In this document: piece after piece, positions 32,711-44,560 of the stretch
Numbering within the stretch: position 1 is the first letter of the stretch
Layout of the letters: each line of letters starts with the position of its first letter
The notes under the pieces: model-generated
Databases searched by the model: none
What the model was told of the DNA's origin: nothing
The model's input: the letters and a program-made list of their open reading frames with translations, nothing else
From: Trichobilharzia regenti
Lineage: Eukaryota; Platyhelminthes; Trematoda; Strigeidida; Schistosomatidae
Assembly (NCBI GenBank): GCA_944472135.2
Contig: OX235266.1
Span: forward strand, 12,627,925-12,691,924
Direction of reading: 5' to 3'
Length of the DNA stretch: 64,000 bases
Made by a program: the position numbers and the translations under genes

Positions 32711-33167
32711 ATCAAATCCTTGAAAAGTAATGCTTGAGACTGAAAATAGTCTATCGATTTAATTCTGTTTCAATTGATCTGACTACCAGTTATTGATTTG
32801 TTAGGTAGTGTTTAAATCATTGTGTAACACGCACACACACCTACTGTTAATCTGTATTTCATGATGTCTTAACACACGCACATACTTTGAAACCGTCCCA
32901 ACTATTTTAACATCATGTGATTTAACAAAAAACCCTAACCATGTAAGTGTACACCTCAACACACACACAAACAAGAGGATTTTATTGTTTCATACACCAA
33001 TAACAAGAACAAGAACAACAACCACACTTAGTCTGCTCAACACTTGTGATTAATTAAGAATACTTAAATTCATACGTATCTAATTACTGTCAATCATTTA
33101 TCACAACCATACAATTGAGTTAAATAGTTAAAAAAGTGCCTATCATTTCTGGAATAAAGAACAGTAG
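32711..33167. other. No gene; CA-rich runs
   Basis: Short (CA)n runs near 32830 and 32960. Nothing else recognised. Confidence 0.5.
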
Positions 33168-33400
33168 AACTAGAAGGGATTTTATAGACACTAAGACTCG
33201 AACCCAGGACCTTCCAGTTACAAGGCAAGCTCGTTTGCCTTACAACCACCGGGACCTGAATCATTGACCAGCCCATTTTTGATTTAGCGCGACTAGCACC
33301 AACTGATGTGACCAGTGAGTTCCATTCAGTCAAGTGTGAGGAAAGATGTCCCACCGACGAAATTGGTTGGGGTGGCAATAAATCGCGAATCGGTAGAAGT
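33168..33400 (-). mobile_element. Hammerhead SINE 5' part
   Basis: A minus copy: gactcgaacccaggacc, cttccagttacaaggcaagc (tRNA-like part), then gatttagcgcgactagcac and a gttccattcagtcaagtg region toward its 5' end. The hammerhead and 3' tail are missing. Confidence 0.75.
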
Positions 33401-33429
33401 TTGAATTCATGGACTGGCTATTAAGGAGT

Positions 33430-33717
33430 CTCGACAAAACAATAAGAAGACGTAGTTTATCTGAAACGTATAATGTATTGGCGCAACACATTTCGGACAT
33501 TCTGATCACACACGTACTTGTCATACACAGTTTTTATAGAAGGCAAGAAGGCATGAATAATTACAATACAGGTCAGATTGTGTACAGGTCAAGGCCACAA
33601 AATAATGGGTAGGGAGACACAAAAGGTGTGGGTAAGAAAGATAAAGGGAGGAAAAAAAGGCGAAGAAAGGGTTTGAAAATATTATGAAGTAAAAAAAAAA
33701 ATTGGTTCTAAGTTGGA
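33430..33717 (+). repeat. PLE terminal repeat beside the endonuclease
   Basis: Shares ttggcgcaacacatttcg, attctgatcacac and cgtacttgtcatac with 22990-23060, so it is the terminus of that PLE lineage. Confidence 0.7.
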
Positions 33718-34060
33718 TTACCAAGGCAGGTTTAAGGTGATAACAAATAACTTTTGGACGCATAAGACAGGTTTAAGTCTTTTAATGGCTAAGGCTTCAA
33801 TGAATTTAAGTATGTGACCCAACCTTGTCTTATATATCGGCTTAAAGGCATTATTAAAATCAACCTTATGACCCGTCTCTATAATATGCTTCGCTATAGA
33901 TGATGTTGGACATCTATTTCCCCGGTCAATTGTATCTGGCGATTTCATTTGTTGTTGCAGCCACTTTGGAATGTGTTCTGTAGCCCTAACATGCAGAGAC
34001 CGATGGGTCCTCCCTATGTACGTGTCTCCACACATACATGTAAATTGATAAACACAGTGG
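33718..34060 (-). pseudogene. PLE GIY-YIG endonuclease, C-terminal domain intact
   Basis: Open on the minus strand from about 34060 to a stop at 33718. It reads HCVYQFTCMCGDTYIGRTHR, then RATEHIPKWLQQQ, SSIAKHIIETGHKVDFNNAF, and ends IEALAIKRLKPVLCVQK. The VYQF, YIGR and EH words of the GIY-YIG fold are present and there is no internal stop in about 110 codons. A hammerhead SINE interrupts the upstream side at 34062, so the RT is lost. Confidence 0.88.
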
Positions 34061-34061
34061 G

Positions 34062-34262
34062 AGTCGGGTCCCAGTGGCTAAATGGTATACTAGCTTACCT
34101 AGTAACCGGAAGGTCATTGGTTCGAACCTCGCATGGTGTGGGTGTGTACGGCTGATGATTCCCAAACTACGATAAAACTCCTTTTCAGTACTCCCTGGTT
34201 GGTTCTCAATGTTTCTCTAACTGATATAAATTCTCAATCGACTCGTAAAAACAAATTAACTA
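34062..34262 (+). mobile_element. Hammerhead SINE inserted into PLE
   Basis: Starts gtcgggtcccagtggctaaa, B box ggttcgaacctcg, hammerhead gtgtacggctgatgattccc with intact CTGATGA (34152-34158), but GAAA is changed to TAAAA and stem III is lost. The tail ends gtaaaaacaaatta. Confidence 0.85.
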
Positions 34263-35119
34263 TAGAAAATATTAGAGAATTGTGACTTTTTGTTGTGGAA
34301 TGTTTTAGGTTGATTTAGTAAAGTGAATGATCATTTGATTGAAAATCTATACAGATGAATTAGGCTTGTAGGCAATGCAAAACGGTGATCATTCCAACTC
34401 CATAAACTCTTATTTGAATGTAGACAAACGACAGCTTGATGGTTTGGTGGCGTATTACCTCGAATTTTAAATAAGATTTCACTACGCAGTCACATCAGTT
34501 AGAGAAGCATTGAAATTCAGGGAGTTCTAAACAGATACACTGTGCACTTTTCATCTCAGTAAATTAGTATTCCGTAAGGAGGATGTCGTTACTCAAATAA
34601 TGGTAGGAAATCCAATGACTGATGAACTCTTATTTATATCGATGTGTGACACATAGCAACATAGTATGAACAAGAAGAGTACCTGTCTTCCTAACGGACT
34701 TGTGAGACCTAACTAGTCACGATTTCTAGATAGAACTCGATGATATTCATCAAATAGTCAGTCATTAATAAGAAGTTGATTAATCCGTTAGGCTTCAGAT
34801 TCCTACTCACTGACTGATTGGCACCGTGCTTGCTTCGAAAGCTCAATTTCATGAGTTCAATCACTTTAACGTGAGTGTGGTCACAGCCACGTTTGTCTGT
34901 AGAATATTTGGCTTTTTGAAGTCAAAATTAGGAATATCACCAGCAAACATTTGACACAAAATACACATTTCCAGTAACAGCGGCTTCAAAAATAGAAAGT
35001 CACATTATCTACTACGTTGGAGATATTCACTCCAGATTTGACACCCGTTTCAGTAGATTAGAAACAACCAAAGTGAGAGTTTATTGTTCACCTGATTTTG
35101 ATCTCACAGAAGTGTTTAT
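34263..35119. other. No gene; short hammerhead-SINE scrap
   Basis: 34495-34545 (gtcacatcagttagagaagc) resembles the minus-strand SINE tail. A tRNA-like stretch near 34815-34870 (gattggcaccgtgc, gagttcaatc) has no clear cloverleaf. Confidence 0.45.
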
Positions 35120-35340
35120 TATTTGTTCATGGATTGACCTCAGTTAGAGAACAACAGAAAACCAGGGAATACTAGACAGCTGTTTCATCCTGATCTGGGA
35201 CTTTTCGGTAGTATACACCCTGGAGAGATGTCATCGCTACCATTGAGGTCCACCTCAACAAGAATGAGGACAGATACTAGCTGATAACACTGGCTAGTTG
35301 TTTATCAAGAATCACAAATTGGTGGAAGTTGGATTTCAGT
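35120..35340 (-). mobile_element. Hammerhead SINE, minus strand
   Basis: Tail ggattgacctcagttagaga, then aatactagacagctgtttc, atcctgatctgggac and ttttcggtagtatacaccc. The core is CCGAAAA and so inactive. The tRNA-like part is lost and the 5' region is scrambled. Confidence 0.7.
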
Positions 35341-35462
35341 GCCATAATTATAAGAGAAAAGCACACAAATTAAATAAACAGATCAATGTTTAACCCTGTA
35401 CCTTTAAAGTAGGGAATAAGGAATGCACACGCCTTATTTTCACAAAGGCTCAGCTTTAATTT

Positions 35463-36182
35463 GTGTATAGCGATGTTCTCCATAGGAATTGCATACAAAC
35501 ACTATTCAAAAGAGCAAAGACTCATTGCAGCACTCCCACCTTAAGGAAAATTGAAGAAAAGTATCTCATGGACGTCTTCCAAAAGAATGGATATCCACGG
35601 AATTTCATCAAAAAACATATACCTCCAAGCCAACCTACCAAAGCAAAAGCCACCAAAGAAAACACAAAGAAAATCGCCTTACCATACATAAAGGATATCT
35701 CAGAAATCACTACAAGATTCTTCAAACCTTTAGGAATTGACGTCGTACACAAACCAACAAAGTCGCTTCACTCAATTCTATGTCAACCAAAAGACTCAAC
35801 AGCGAAAGAAGATAAAACCAACATCATCTACAAAATAAATTGCAACAAATGTGAAAAACACTACACTGGCCAAAGCGGACGTCCCCTTCGTCTTCGTATC
35901 CACGAACATTAGTTAGCCGTCAAAAGACATGATATCCACTCCCTCATATCACCACATACAGACAACCACGGACATCAATTCGACTGGGATAACGTTCAAA
36001 TATTAGACAGAGGAAACATTAAGAATGCTAGAGAATTTTTAGAAGCTTGGCATTCCAGTGAATCATCAATCAATAGACACATCGAGATAGACAAAATTTA
36101 TCAACCGATAAAGAAAGAAACTTCACACATAAAGGGGAAAAGTTCAAATCAAAGAAACAGTCAGTTTCAATACAAGTAACCT
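35463..36182 (+). pseudogene. Penelope-like RT thumb and complete GIY-YIG, one stop
   Basis: One frame runs from 35463 to a TAA near 36180 with a single TAG at about 35910. It reads TLRKIEEKYLMDVFQKNGYP, RNFIKKHIPP (RT thumb end), KIALPYIKDISEI, FFKPLGIDVVHKPTKSLHSI, TNIIYKINCNKCEKHYTGQ, SGRPLRLRIHEH, the stop, then LAVKRHDIHSL, HQFDWDNVQILDRG and NAREFLEAWHSS. YIG reads YTG. This domain layout (IIYKI and YTGQ about 12 residues apart, later HQFDW) marks the same PLE lineage as 11484-12795. The stop probably replaced a glutamine. Confidence 0.9.
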
Positions 36183-36559
36183 AGAAGATGTTAAAACACA
36201 CATAAACAACCAATCATGTCCAAGGTCACCAGGAGAGATGATTAATAAACTCGTGGAGAAATCTAAAAGCTCACTTCAAATTGAAGTATGCGCTGAAGGT
36301 GATGAAAGCTTCGCAAATTAACCATCCAGTTCAGAGAACAAAACCACATCAAAAAGATGTTCTCCATCTTTTGGGTATTGAGAAAACGCATCTAGTTGAC
36401 ATAAACTTGACAGGTGGTCTTAAATTCTTCATTGGGAGGGGTTGACTGACACACAGGCCAAAGATAAAGCTTTCCAGTGCTTCACTTTCCTCCTCGTAAA
36501 ATCATCGTACAGTGAACTGTCGTATGGGTGAGGAAAACTATCCATAGCTACAATCGATG
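36183..36559. other. PLE flank, unresolved
   Basis: No coding motif recognised. May hold PLE 3' sequence. Confidence 0.35.
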
Positions 36560-36790
36560 TACCTTGCTTCACAAATTCGGGTGAATTGATAGATGCATAT
36601 GAAAGTGGCCCAATTGAGGGAGGTTATCTTTTACATAAATCGGAGAACTCTTGGTGGCTGATTGTAAGTCAACAGACATTTTGCTAAGCAAAGAACGTCA
36701 ATTTTTTGAGCATACCTGAAACATGATCACCACTGGTTTCTAGATTTCGGAAGATGGTTTTCTGTGTAGTTTGAGTTCATGCGACCAGTG
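36560..36790 (-). pseudogene. PLE fragment of the 44030 / 57830 lineage
   Basis: Shares gggtgaattgatagatgcat, ttatcttttacataaatcgg and a ttttttgagcatacctgaa segment with 44300-44450 and 58150-58330. It covers the stretch just before the nuclease. Frames are broken. Confidence 0.65.
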
Positions 36791-37551
36791 TAGTATTTTT
36801 GTCATTCATGTATTTATCAAGTGTTTGGAAGGCAGAAGTGATACTTTAGACTGATTAAATTATTTTTATTAGGCTATCTAACTTTCAGAAATGTATTCAT
36901 ATACTCACATTTTCATATCATTTTATAGGAAAATGATCAATATTATAAAGTAAGCTATTCCTTCTCCTATCTGACATACATATGTAATACCCTTTAACTT
37001 TGTTAATGTTTAGCGAAAGAGTTTTTCAGATACCATAATGATTGGGTGAAACATTTATTTGAACTAATATCTAGATGCCCCCCCCCTCCATAAACGACGT
37101 TGTCTGGCTATGGATGGGTAGACTTTGGTCTTCCTCTCTAAATTCTCTCATCATAATAGCCACACATTCTTAGCATCAGCCAGTTAACTTATATTCATTG
37201 CTTACAAGGACGAATTTGGACGTCTGTCACTCACAGCCGGACTGGTGGGCGTGTTGGTAAAACTCTAGGAGAGCTGGAAAACCCTGATTCCGAATCAATG
37301 GTGTACATGGATTCTGGAATCCGAAGGGATACGGTGACGTGTAAATCTGGTGTCGTCATCAGCGATTATCAGAATATAGTCGCACTGTGCTGTTCCGCTG
37401 CCTTTTGTGTCAGACTTCACGCCGAATATTTGGGAGGTGACTTCTTAAGATAACCATCTGCGAATGTTTGGTTTTCCGAAGAGTTAGTATCTCAGCCCTC
37501 TCATAAACTATACGATTTTGTGTTGCACATCTTTTCCATAGACAAACAACA
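36791..37551. other. No gene recognised
   Basis: Nothing recognised. Contains a run of C near 37078. Confidence 0.5.
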
Positions 37552-37790
37552 AAACAAATCCCTTCACGTTCCCAGTGGAACATAGGGTTTCAAGCTAGTG
37601 CCTTGAAGTTACTGCAGCAGTGTTTATTTCTACAGGATGGGGTTGCTAGCCTCATGCCCAACCTTTCCTCTTTACCAAACCCACTACTGGCTTAGCGAGG
37701 TAAAGGAGTGCGCCGGCCGAGGTTCGAACCCTGGACCATGTGCATGGTCGGCGTGCGTCTTAACCGCTGTGCCACCGACGCACTCTTTTC
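37552..37790 (-). mobile_element. SINE type B, minus strand, best copy
   Basis: The head on the right has a tRNA-like form: ggttcgaaccctgg B box (reverse strand), the palindromic ccatgtgcatgg arm, and gctgtgccaccgacgcac. The body has cactcctttacctcgct (complement), cctcatgcccaacctttcc and ggatggggttgc. The 3' end is gttcccagtggaacatagg, the same as the RTE 3' terminus. Confidence 0.85.
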
Positions 37791-38175
37791 CATAGAAATG
37801 ATTGGAAACCCCTTTTCACTGAGCATTTACGGGGCTGAAAACGGTTGATTTCGACTGCTTATGACAAATGACTCTAAATTAGAAACACGCCTATCTATTG
37901 CGTAGTGATATATACTACCGATCGATATGAGTAGAATTTGGTACCGATTTAACCAGCAGTATACTCGGGGTGAATCAGCACTGAAAGACAAATGTGCGGA
38001 ATCCACACAAACTCTGGCTATCTTCTTCGATGAACTGATAATACACCTATTTAAATTCATTGAAAATCTCATAATTCGAATTGTGAAAATTATTCAAGAC
38101 AATAATATCCAGGCTGGATGATGGCATCATTGCCAATCAAGAAATCAAATGAAACTGCACGACGGTATGTCAAAT
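37791..38175. other. No gene recognised
   Basis: Open frames of 60-80 codons on both strands overlap and show no motif. Confidence 0.5.
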
Positions 38176-38650
38176 TTTCATTGTTCCTTTGAATTCCGAG
38201 TGGAACATCAAACTTCGATACTTTTAGAATTCTCTGGAGTCTTCCTTAGCTGGCCGCACGGTTGCCCACAGCATCTCAACCCCCTTAACACTGTCTCCTC
38301 AATGTCATACTGAAACGCCAGCTGAGGCCTTGGTACGTGTTGCCATCCAATGGTCTCTTCAACAGGTATTTAATCTATCTCCATATTCTTTGGTATATTT
38401 GTTGAGCGATAGGTTCTTCGTTGATTCGTTTCCAGAGTTTCTTGTTGCTTAGTTCTTATGACTGGCTATCTGGTCTTCAATACAAAGCCAGCAAAAGGGG
38501 GCAGCTGTTGATAACCGTTTGCAGCAGCCTGATTTAAATGATGCAAACACCAAGTTTTGACCCATGTAGAAGAACTGACTCACTTGATATTGGTGTCAAG
38601 AATAGGAATTTCGCTCTTTATGCCGAGTTCAGAAGATTTACAAACTGACT
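38176..38650 (-). pseudogene. RTE 3' part, minus strand
   Basis: The tail begins tgttcctttgaattccgagt, followed by caatggtctcttcaacag, ttcttgttgcttagttc (SNKKLW-type codons), tggtcttcaatacaaagcc (DQM region) and atattggtgtcaagaatagg (NTNV region). Confidence 0.8.
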
Positions 38651-38917
38651 TTAGAGTATTGATGATCGTATATAAAGACGAACTGTGAGCTGTATAAGGC
38701 TGATAGCCATCAACTGCTATGGTATAAGAGCTTAACGGTCCGCAGTAATCAACAGGCGGATACTCAGACAAAGAATAAAGGGATTAGAACAAGCAGTGTT
38801 TAACAGACAGCGGGATATAAATAAAGCCTGTACAGTAGATGTCGTTCGAATGAAACAAGGTCAAATAGAGTATGTGAACTTTAAAAGTGATACATTTCAA
38901 TAGAGTAAAGATATAAT
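38651..38917. other. Spacer
   Basis: Nothing recognised. Confidence 0.4.
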
Positions 38918-39660
38918 TCAGGAATGAACGTAGAGAAAACAGAGATGATGAAGATTCCTGGCCAACACCAGCAAAAACAACCACAGACAACAATCAGCAT
39001 AAATGACAGGAACCTGAAAGAAACAACCTCCTTCACCTACCCACCTCTGAAGGATCGTTTCAACTACAGGCGAAACTGACGAGGCCATCAAAGCAAGGAT
39101 CAGAAAAACAAGACAAGCTTTCATTACTCTCGAGTATGTGTGGAGGTCAACATCACTCAGCATGAAAATGAAAATAAGATCCGGATTTTCACCTCCAATG
39201 TGAAGTTGGTCAGTGCTACTATACGGATCAGAGACTTGGCGCGCCATGAAGAGCATCACAAACAAACTTCTGACCTTCATTAACAGTTGTCTTCGCTCAA
39301 TATTCAGAATCAGATGGCTGGCCAGAAAAGATCAGCAACAGGGAGGGATCTCTGGGAGCGAACCGACTGTGAAACAAATAAGCCGGAAGAAATGGAGGTG
39401 GATTGGTTGGCCGTACTCTGAGGAAACCATCAAGTGACATCACTAGACAAATCATTGCTCGAGTGGAACCCGAAAGGTAAGCAGTGAGTTGGTCGTCAGT
39501 GCAAAGGTGACTTGGAGGAGGTTATGTGAAGAGGGGGGATGAGAGCATGTGGGCAGACGTGGAGCTAGGTGAGAACTTTAGCAGAGAACCGAACGCAATG
39601 GAGACGTGCTTTTGAAGCCCTATGTTCCTCTAAGAAGTAAAGGAAATAATACTAATAATT
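38918..39660 (+). pseudogene. RTE 3' part, plus strand
   Basis: Plus-strand frames give MNVEKTEMMKIPGQ, ISINDRNLKETTSFTY, then a frameshift, LLYGSETWRAMKSITNKLLT, FINSCLRSIFRIRWLARKD and ISRKKWRWIGWPYSEETIK, followed by the tail with gttcctctaagaagtaaagg. Convergent with the fragment at 38176. The most readable C-terminal part of this RTE subfamily in the window. Confidence 0.88.
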
Positions 39661-40423
39661 CAGGAAACAGGTTGATACTACTCACTACCAATAAGTAGCA
39701 TGATACTTAGGGCAAAAATATTGAAAAGTAGGTAATTAAATATCTCCCTGAACTAACGTGTTGGTGAATATTGGAATGGATTGAATATATCATACGTGAG
39801 GTTGTTCCATAGAAACTGAAATCGTTGGCTGTTGAAGGCTTGTAAGGAGAGTATCATTCCATGTGTAAATGGGAGGCTGTGGGCAGTCGTAGGGCCGGGT
39901 TTTAACTCATGGCAGAAGACTCAGATACTGTACAGTTGTGCCTGTAGAGGCCTTATTTACATTCAGGAGGTAGGAGATGAATGCCTATTCTGAAAAGGTG
40001 TGTAATGCAGTGACATGAAAATATGTAGAATGTGACAAATTATGCTTTAAAAACATTTAAATGACAAAATCAACATAAAGATAGAATTATATACTCCTGG
40101 TTCACTGAGATGAGTAGTTGTCTGCCATTTAACTCAAACAATAGTGTTTGCAAGTCAGATCCAGTTGATCTAAACACGAAACTATGAAGACCGCAGAATT
40201 TTCTGTAAAAATGGCTACTCCGATCAATGGAATCATCGGTACGGTAAAGTAACTAGCTAGACATCGGGTGGTAGAAGTGATGATTATCTAAGTTGAGTCA
40301 CGCCGATTATACTGAGGATGAAATCGACACTAAACGAGTGAAACTGCTACTAAGTGTCAAGATCATCTCGATTTAGCTCGCTAGGAAAACACTACTGGTT
40401 GTTGTGAGTGGTTTATATAACAT
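39661..40423. other. No gene recognised
   Basis: Nothing recognised. Confidence 0.5.
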
Positions 40424-40625
40424 GTGCGTCGGTGATACAGTGGTTAGGACTCTCGCCGACCATGCACATGGTCCGGGGTTCCAGCCCACGCCGACGCACA
40501 CCTGATGTCTATGGTCGGCCTGCGAAATTTGGGCTATCGATATCCACACTGAAAATTTCACACTTGTACCAAAAATTATGATGTGGAATCAAACTGTAAT
40601 CAAAAAAATTAAAAAAATAAAATAA
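40424..40625 (+). mobile_element. SINE type A, plus strand
   Basis: Head gtgcgtcggtgatacagtgg, palindromic arm gaccatgcacatggtc, B box region ggggttccagccc (altered), body acctgatgtctatggtcgg, and an A-rich tail of several aaaaaat runs. Confidence 0.88.
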
Positions 40626-40935
40626 GTTATGATTGCGTCTACAGCTGATAAGACCGAGTGAGCTTATGCGTGGGTATAATAATACTTGCGCAACGGACAA
40701 CTCAACTGATTCGCTAGATACACCCATTTGTCCATAGTACCTTCTGCTTCACTGAAACAGGTGCTCAATAATAACCTGGTTATTACTTTAAACTGATTTC
40801 TTCCATAACTACTCACCTCACTTATTCAGTAGTGTATAGCTTCATGCAAATTTGTTTGCTCTCAAAATCAGCATTTATGGAATCAAGCAGATCACAGACA
40901 GTGATTAATTGGTGAATGTTGACTAGCAGTGGAAT
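40626..40935. other. No gene recognised
   Basis: Nothing recognised. Confidence 0.5.
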
Positions 40936-41345
40936 TCAGGATGCGCATTACGTCCTATTTGGGACTTGTTGGTGCCGGGATGTACCTGCATTCCGCAGTG
41001 ACTGACTGTGTTTCCACCGAGGCTCGAACCTACTACGACCCAGTCAGCCGACGGGCAAATCTAAATTGAATCGAATAATCAATATGACCCGTTGCACAAA
41101 GGCCTAAATGGTCAATTGGATGACGCTTTGACGTTTGAAACTATGGGCACTGTGTTCAAGTTCCGGTGGGGACATCATCACTCACTGAGGAGTGCAAGTA
41201 CATCCAGATGACGAGTCAGGAATAGACTGAAATGCACGTCCTGGATTCCCCTGCTACTCACCATCCACCAATTAACCTCTAAATTCACGCCCAGACATCG
41301 TCGAAAAATCTGCTTAAAGAGCCGACACGCCATCCTTCTGTCCAA
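40936..41345. mobile_element. Sm-alpha-like hammerhead SINEs, head-to-head pair
   Basis: 40936-41030 is a minus copy (ggaattcaggatgcgcatta, gtcctatttgggac, gatgtacctgcattcc, ggctcgaacc). 41065-41345 is a plus copy with a tRNA-like head (aaatggtcaattggatgacg, tgttcaagttccgg), the hammerhead, ccatccaccaattaac and its tail. The minus core (CACCAAC) is lost. Confidence 0.75.
41192..41253 (+). ncRNA. Hammerhead ribozyme, one base from consensus core
   Basis: Stem I acatccag (3' strand cctggatt), core ATGACGA where CUGACGA is expected (C3 to A), stem II agtc with gact, GAAA, stem III tgcacgt region, then the cleavage C. The single C3 change is predicted to abolish cleavage. Confidence 0.7.
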
Positions 41346-42220
41346 TCAATCGACGGGAAAATCTAAAATTTGAATAAAACAGTTTTCAAATTGTTAATTT
41401 GTTTCACTGTAATGATAAGCTCATGGAAAACTTGAATTCCATCAGTAGGCCGATGTACAGCTATCTAAAATCTTTGATTGTATATTAGGATTTATGAATG
41501 TTTTCATCCTGGATAAACTTTGTCAGACATTTCAAATGAACAGGTGTTAGTTTCTGACAGAGAAGAAATTAACTTCTTTTTATTATTACTCAGATGTATG
41601 TTTCATATACAGTTAAACTGTTGCAAATCTTCTATGTTGCTTTTAGGAAAGCTTTCAGAGGAGCATGGTATGTTGTTTTTACACTCTGAAGCATTCATTC
41701 ACATTGTTTGCATTGAATGTATGTGAGAGTGCGATAATCAAAAGAATAGCCTGAAGACATACGGATTTCTTGCTATAATGACTCTTGTCAGTGAAAAGTA
41801 TTTGACATTTCTGGAGAGAGTACATATATTTTAGTTTATCGAAACCTTCGACTTATACTTCGAAGTCAGTGACTAACACAGAGTGCACATTTCATGACAG
41901 AACAATATCACACAGAAAAAACCATTGACAACCGTGGATTAATGGGCATGTCTTTCGTTTAGTTTTTACTATTATTACTTCGATTAACTACCCAAGCTTT
42001 TGTTTAAATCAGTCAAAGATATCAACAAATCACCTAGTCTTATAGTCGCACATTTCAAAAACATTACGATCTATTCATTATTCATGTTCCTCATAAATTC
42101 GAAGGAATATAACACAGAGCATGGCAACGAGCAATGAAAAGGCGTACAAACGTGAATTAAATAACTTCCTCTAAGTCATCTGAGTAGAAGCTGAACACGT
42201 TAATGGAGTACGATTCCATT
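41346..42220. other. No gene recognised
   Basis: Nothing recognised. The open frame at 41520-41726 has no motif. Confidence 0.5.
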
Positions 42221-42620
42221 TATATTACATTTTATTACTTTGGATTAAGAATAGGGCATAGAGATCAAACTGAAGATCTCTATTTCATCCTGCTCTCTTC
42301 AACTCTTCACAGATGGCTCATTTATTGCACTCGATTTCTTCCGAGTAATCTTCGTATGTCCTACACGCCGTTTCCTATTCGAGTTACACTTGAGAGCCTG
42401 GCACATGTTGTCATTGAGTGTATTTCTCCTATATATCTCCTTTATTGAGTGTTAGGTCCTTGTTTAATCACCGCCACCACCGTTATTTGGTGTTAATTCT
42501 TTCTAACCAACCATCTGATATTCAGCATGTGGCCAGAGAACGAGATTGCTTTTCATGATGCGTCATATCATCATATCACGATGAAGTCACATAGCTTATT
42601 GAAAATTAATGTATATAATT
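42221..42620 (-). pseudogene. RTE 3' end, decayed
   Basis: Order: gggcatagagatcaaactg, atttcatcctgctctc, ttcgagttacacttgagagc, cattgagtgtatttctccta, ttaattctttctaacc, atctgatattcagcatgtgg. Matches the RTE 3' coding end in reverse. Confidence 0.65.
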
Positions 42621-43379
42621 CCACTTTATCTTATTGTTCATTTTTATTCGTGGTTATATTTTCCATTTCCTTGGTTTTAGTATTGTTTGTGGATTTCATG
42701 AGGAAATATTCACTGATCAGTTTCGTTCCCCCCATGTATCTGTATTACTTCCAAGAATCACAGCTCTGTTCCATTTTATTCTGTGACTGTGTGTTAGTGC
42801 TTCCATTGTGACTGCTGGCATTTCCTCTAAACCAGTTATTTCTGTCCCTGCTTTACTGGATTAATCTATGTGAGTGGCCTGATAGTTATTGCAAGATACT
42901 CTGTAGAATAAATTATTACGTCTCATTGAGTCAGTGAGATCCTTCCACCTACATACCATGTCGTTGGGTGAATTTGTAGCTTTTAAATACCACCCTAATT
43001 TCTGATTTATTAAAAATCCTCCGTTGTAGAGCTTCTCAGATGTCCTTTCCTGATATAGCAAGATGTTTAGTAGCGTTAATATTCATTTTTATTAATTTTA
43101 TGGCCAATAGTTTCATGATTGCTATTACAAATACACAATGTGAAGATGAGGAATAAAGCCATAACCGTCATTCCTAATATCATAACTAGTTTTGACGCTT
43201 ATTAGTAGCGCTTGGATGCATGGAGAAAGAATCTAATTAAAGAAACAATATTCGGTAGAGAGACCCATTTCAACGCATTTATTATCAAGCTGCTCTTATA
43301 TATATATATATAGTTTTATTGAACACTAGTAATCAGTGTAACATGTTTAGTCCTATCTTTGGTGCAGACTGGGTTCTAC
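42621..43379. other. No gene; (TA)n near 43298
   Basis: Short (TA)n at 43298-43312. Nothing else recognised. Confidence 0.5.
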
Positions 43380-43720
43380 CGGTCAGGCAACCTTGAATCA
43401 TGACCACATTGCAAATCAAAGACTGAACTTGACTCATTACACTAGTGATCAAATGGTGTCCAGTAAAAGCATCCACTACAGTCCTACAGGAGGTCAATCG
43501 CGAGTCCGAATGGCTCAGTGATAACGTCTCTGACTACAGTACTCACTGGGTGATACGGGTTCGAATCTCAGGAGGGACATGAATTCCTTCAGGGTTACAG
43601 TTATACCCTGCTAACCAGTAAGTACCAACTAGAATTAAAACTGGGTCCAAGACCTCCTGCCGATTGCTTCCAATCAATACCAAGTGATGAAACATTTAAG
43701 GTCCTTTTTGAAATAGTTCA
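43380..43720 (+). repeat. Family D repeat with tRNA-like head
   Basis: 43500-43575 is tRNA-like: gaatggctcagtgataacg (A box) and gggttcgaatctc (B box). The body runs ggagggacatgaattcc, cctgctaaccagtaagtacc, ggtccaagacctcctgcc. The same order is found at 56800-57130, and the tail alone at 2688-3010. Confidence 0.65.
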
Positions 43721-43893
43721 TATAGATGTTTGAAAAGGATGTATAATTATAGGTATAACATAACATGCCGTGAAATGTGATAAGACAGAATTCAACATTG
43801 GACAAAATAGAATATTTCTATTTAGAATGACAAGTGGGATCAGTGAAATAAAACCGGAAATAGTTCAGAGTGAGAAAGGTAATAGTAACACTG

Positions 43894-43894
<1 letters not shown>

Positions 43895-43924
<30 letters not shown>
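43895..43924. repeat. (AAT)n microsatellite
   Basis: About nine tandem aat units. Confidence 0.95.
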
Positions 43925-43925
<1 letters not shown>

Positions 43926-44029
43926 TGTGGTAATGCGGGTAAGGTACACAGACTAAAGAAATAAACGAAAATTAAAAATTAACAAGTGCTTATCACTCTA
44001 TGGCCAAGGTAGAAATACGGACTGTACAT

Positions 44030-44560
44030 ACTTCTTTTGTGCACAAAAGTTTGGCTCAAATTCATGAAACGTCAAGGCTTCCACTGTCTTAAGAAGCCCA
44101 GAATGAATTTAGCATGAATTCGTTAGATGATGTTAAAGTCATGATCAGGGCTGGTAGAGTCACAGAATTCAATCAAATGTTTTCTAGAATAGATTTTCAC
44201 ACACCCTTGATTTCTTCCTTAAAAAACTGGACTGGAATTTATTCTCGTATTCGTGTGGAAAGCATTCTACGAATACGATCAATGTACTCTATTTTACAAA
44301 GTCAGGTGAAGTGATAGATACACATGAAGGCGGCCAGACGACGGAGCCATTGCCTTTTACAGAAACAGAAGGAATTACCACTCGTGAATCTCTTACTGAG
44401 CGACTTAGAGAAGCTGATTGTGATTACATCTGAAGCCTGATCACCTCTGAATTCCAAATTCGTGTTTATTTCAATAAATCTTTTCGGGCAATGGTTTTCT
44501 GCAAGTCTGACTTTCAGCAAAGAAATTTCTTTGTCCACTTATTCAGAACTACAAATGCTT
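44030..44560 (-). pseudogene. PLE GIY-YIG fragment, third lineage
   Basis: In reverse it aligns with 57830-58330: gcacaaaagtttggctcaaa, ttaagaagcccagaatg, atgatgttaaagtcatgatc, ttctcgtattcgtgtggaaa (complement of the IRENI region), atagatacacatgaaggcgg. Frames are broken. Confidence 0.75.

Noticed and set aside
42527..42811. 94-codon hydrophobic ORF that could be a membrane protein
   Set aside because: AT-rich frames on this strand give long runs of F, L, S and Y by chance; its start overlaps an RTE tail and no donor, signal or homologue is visible.
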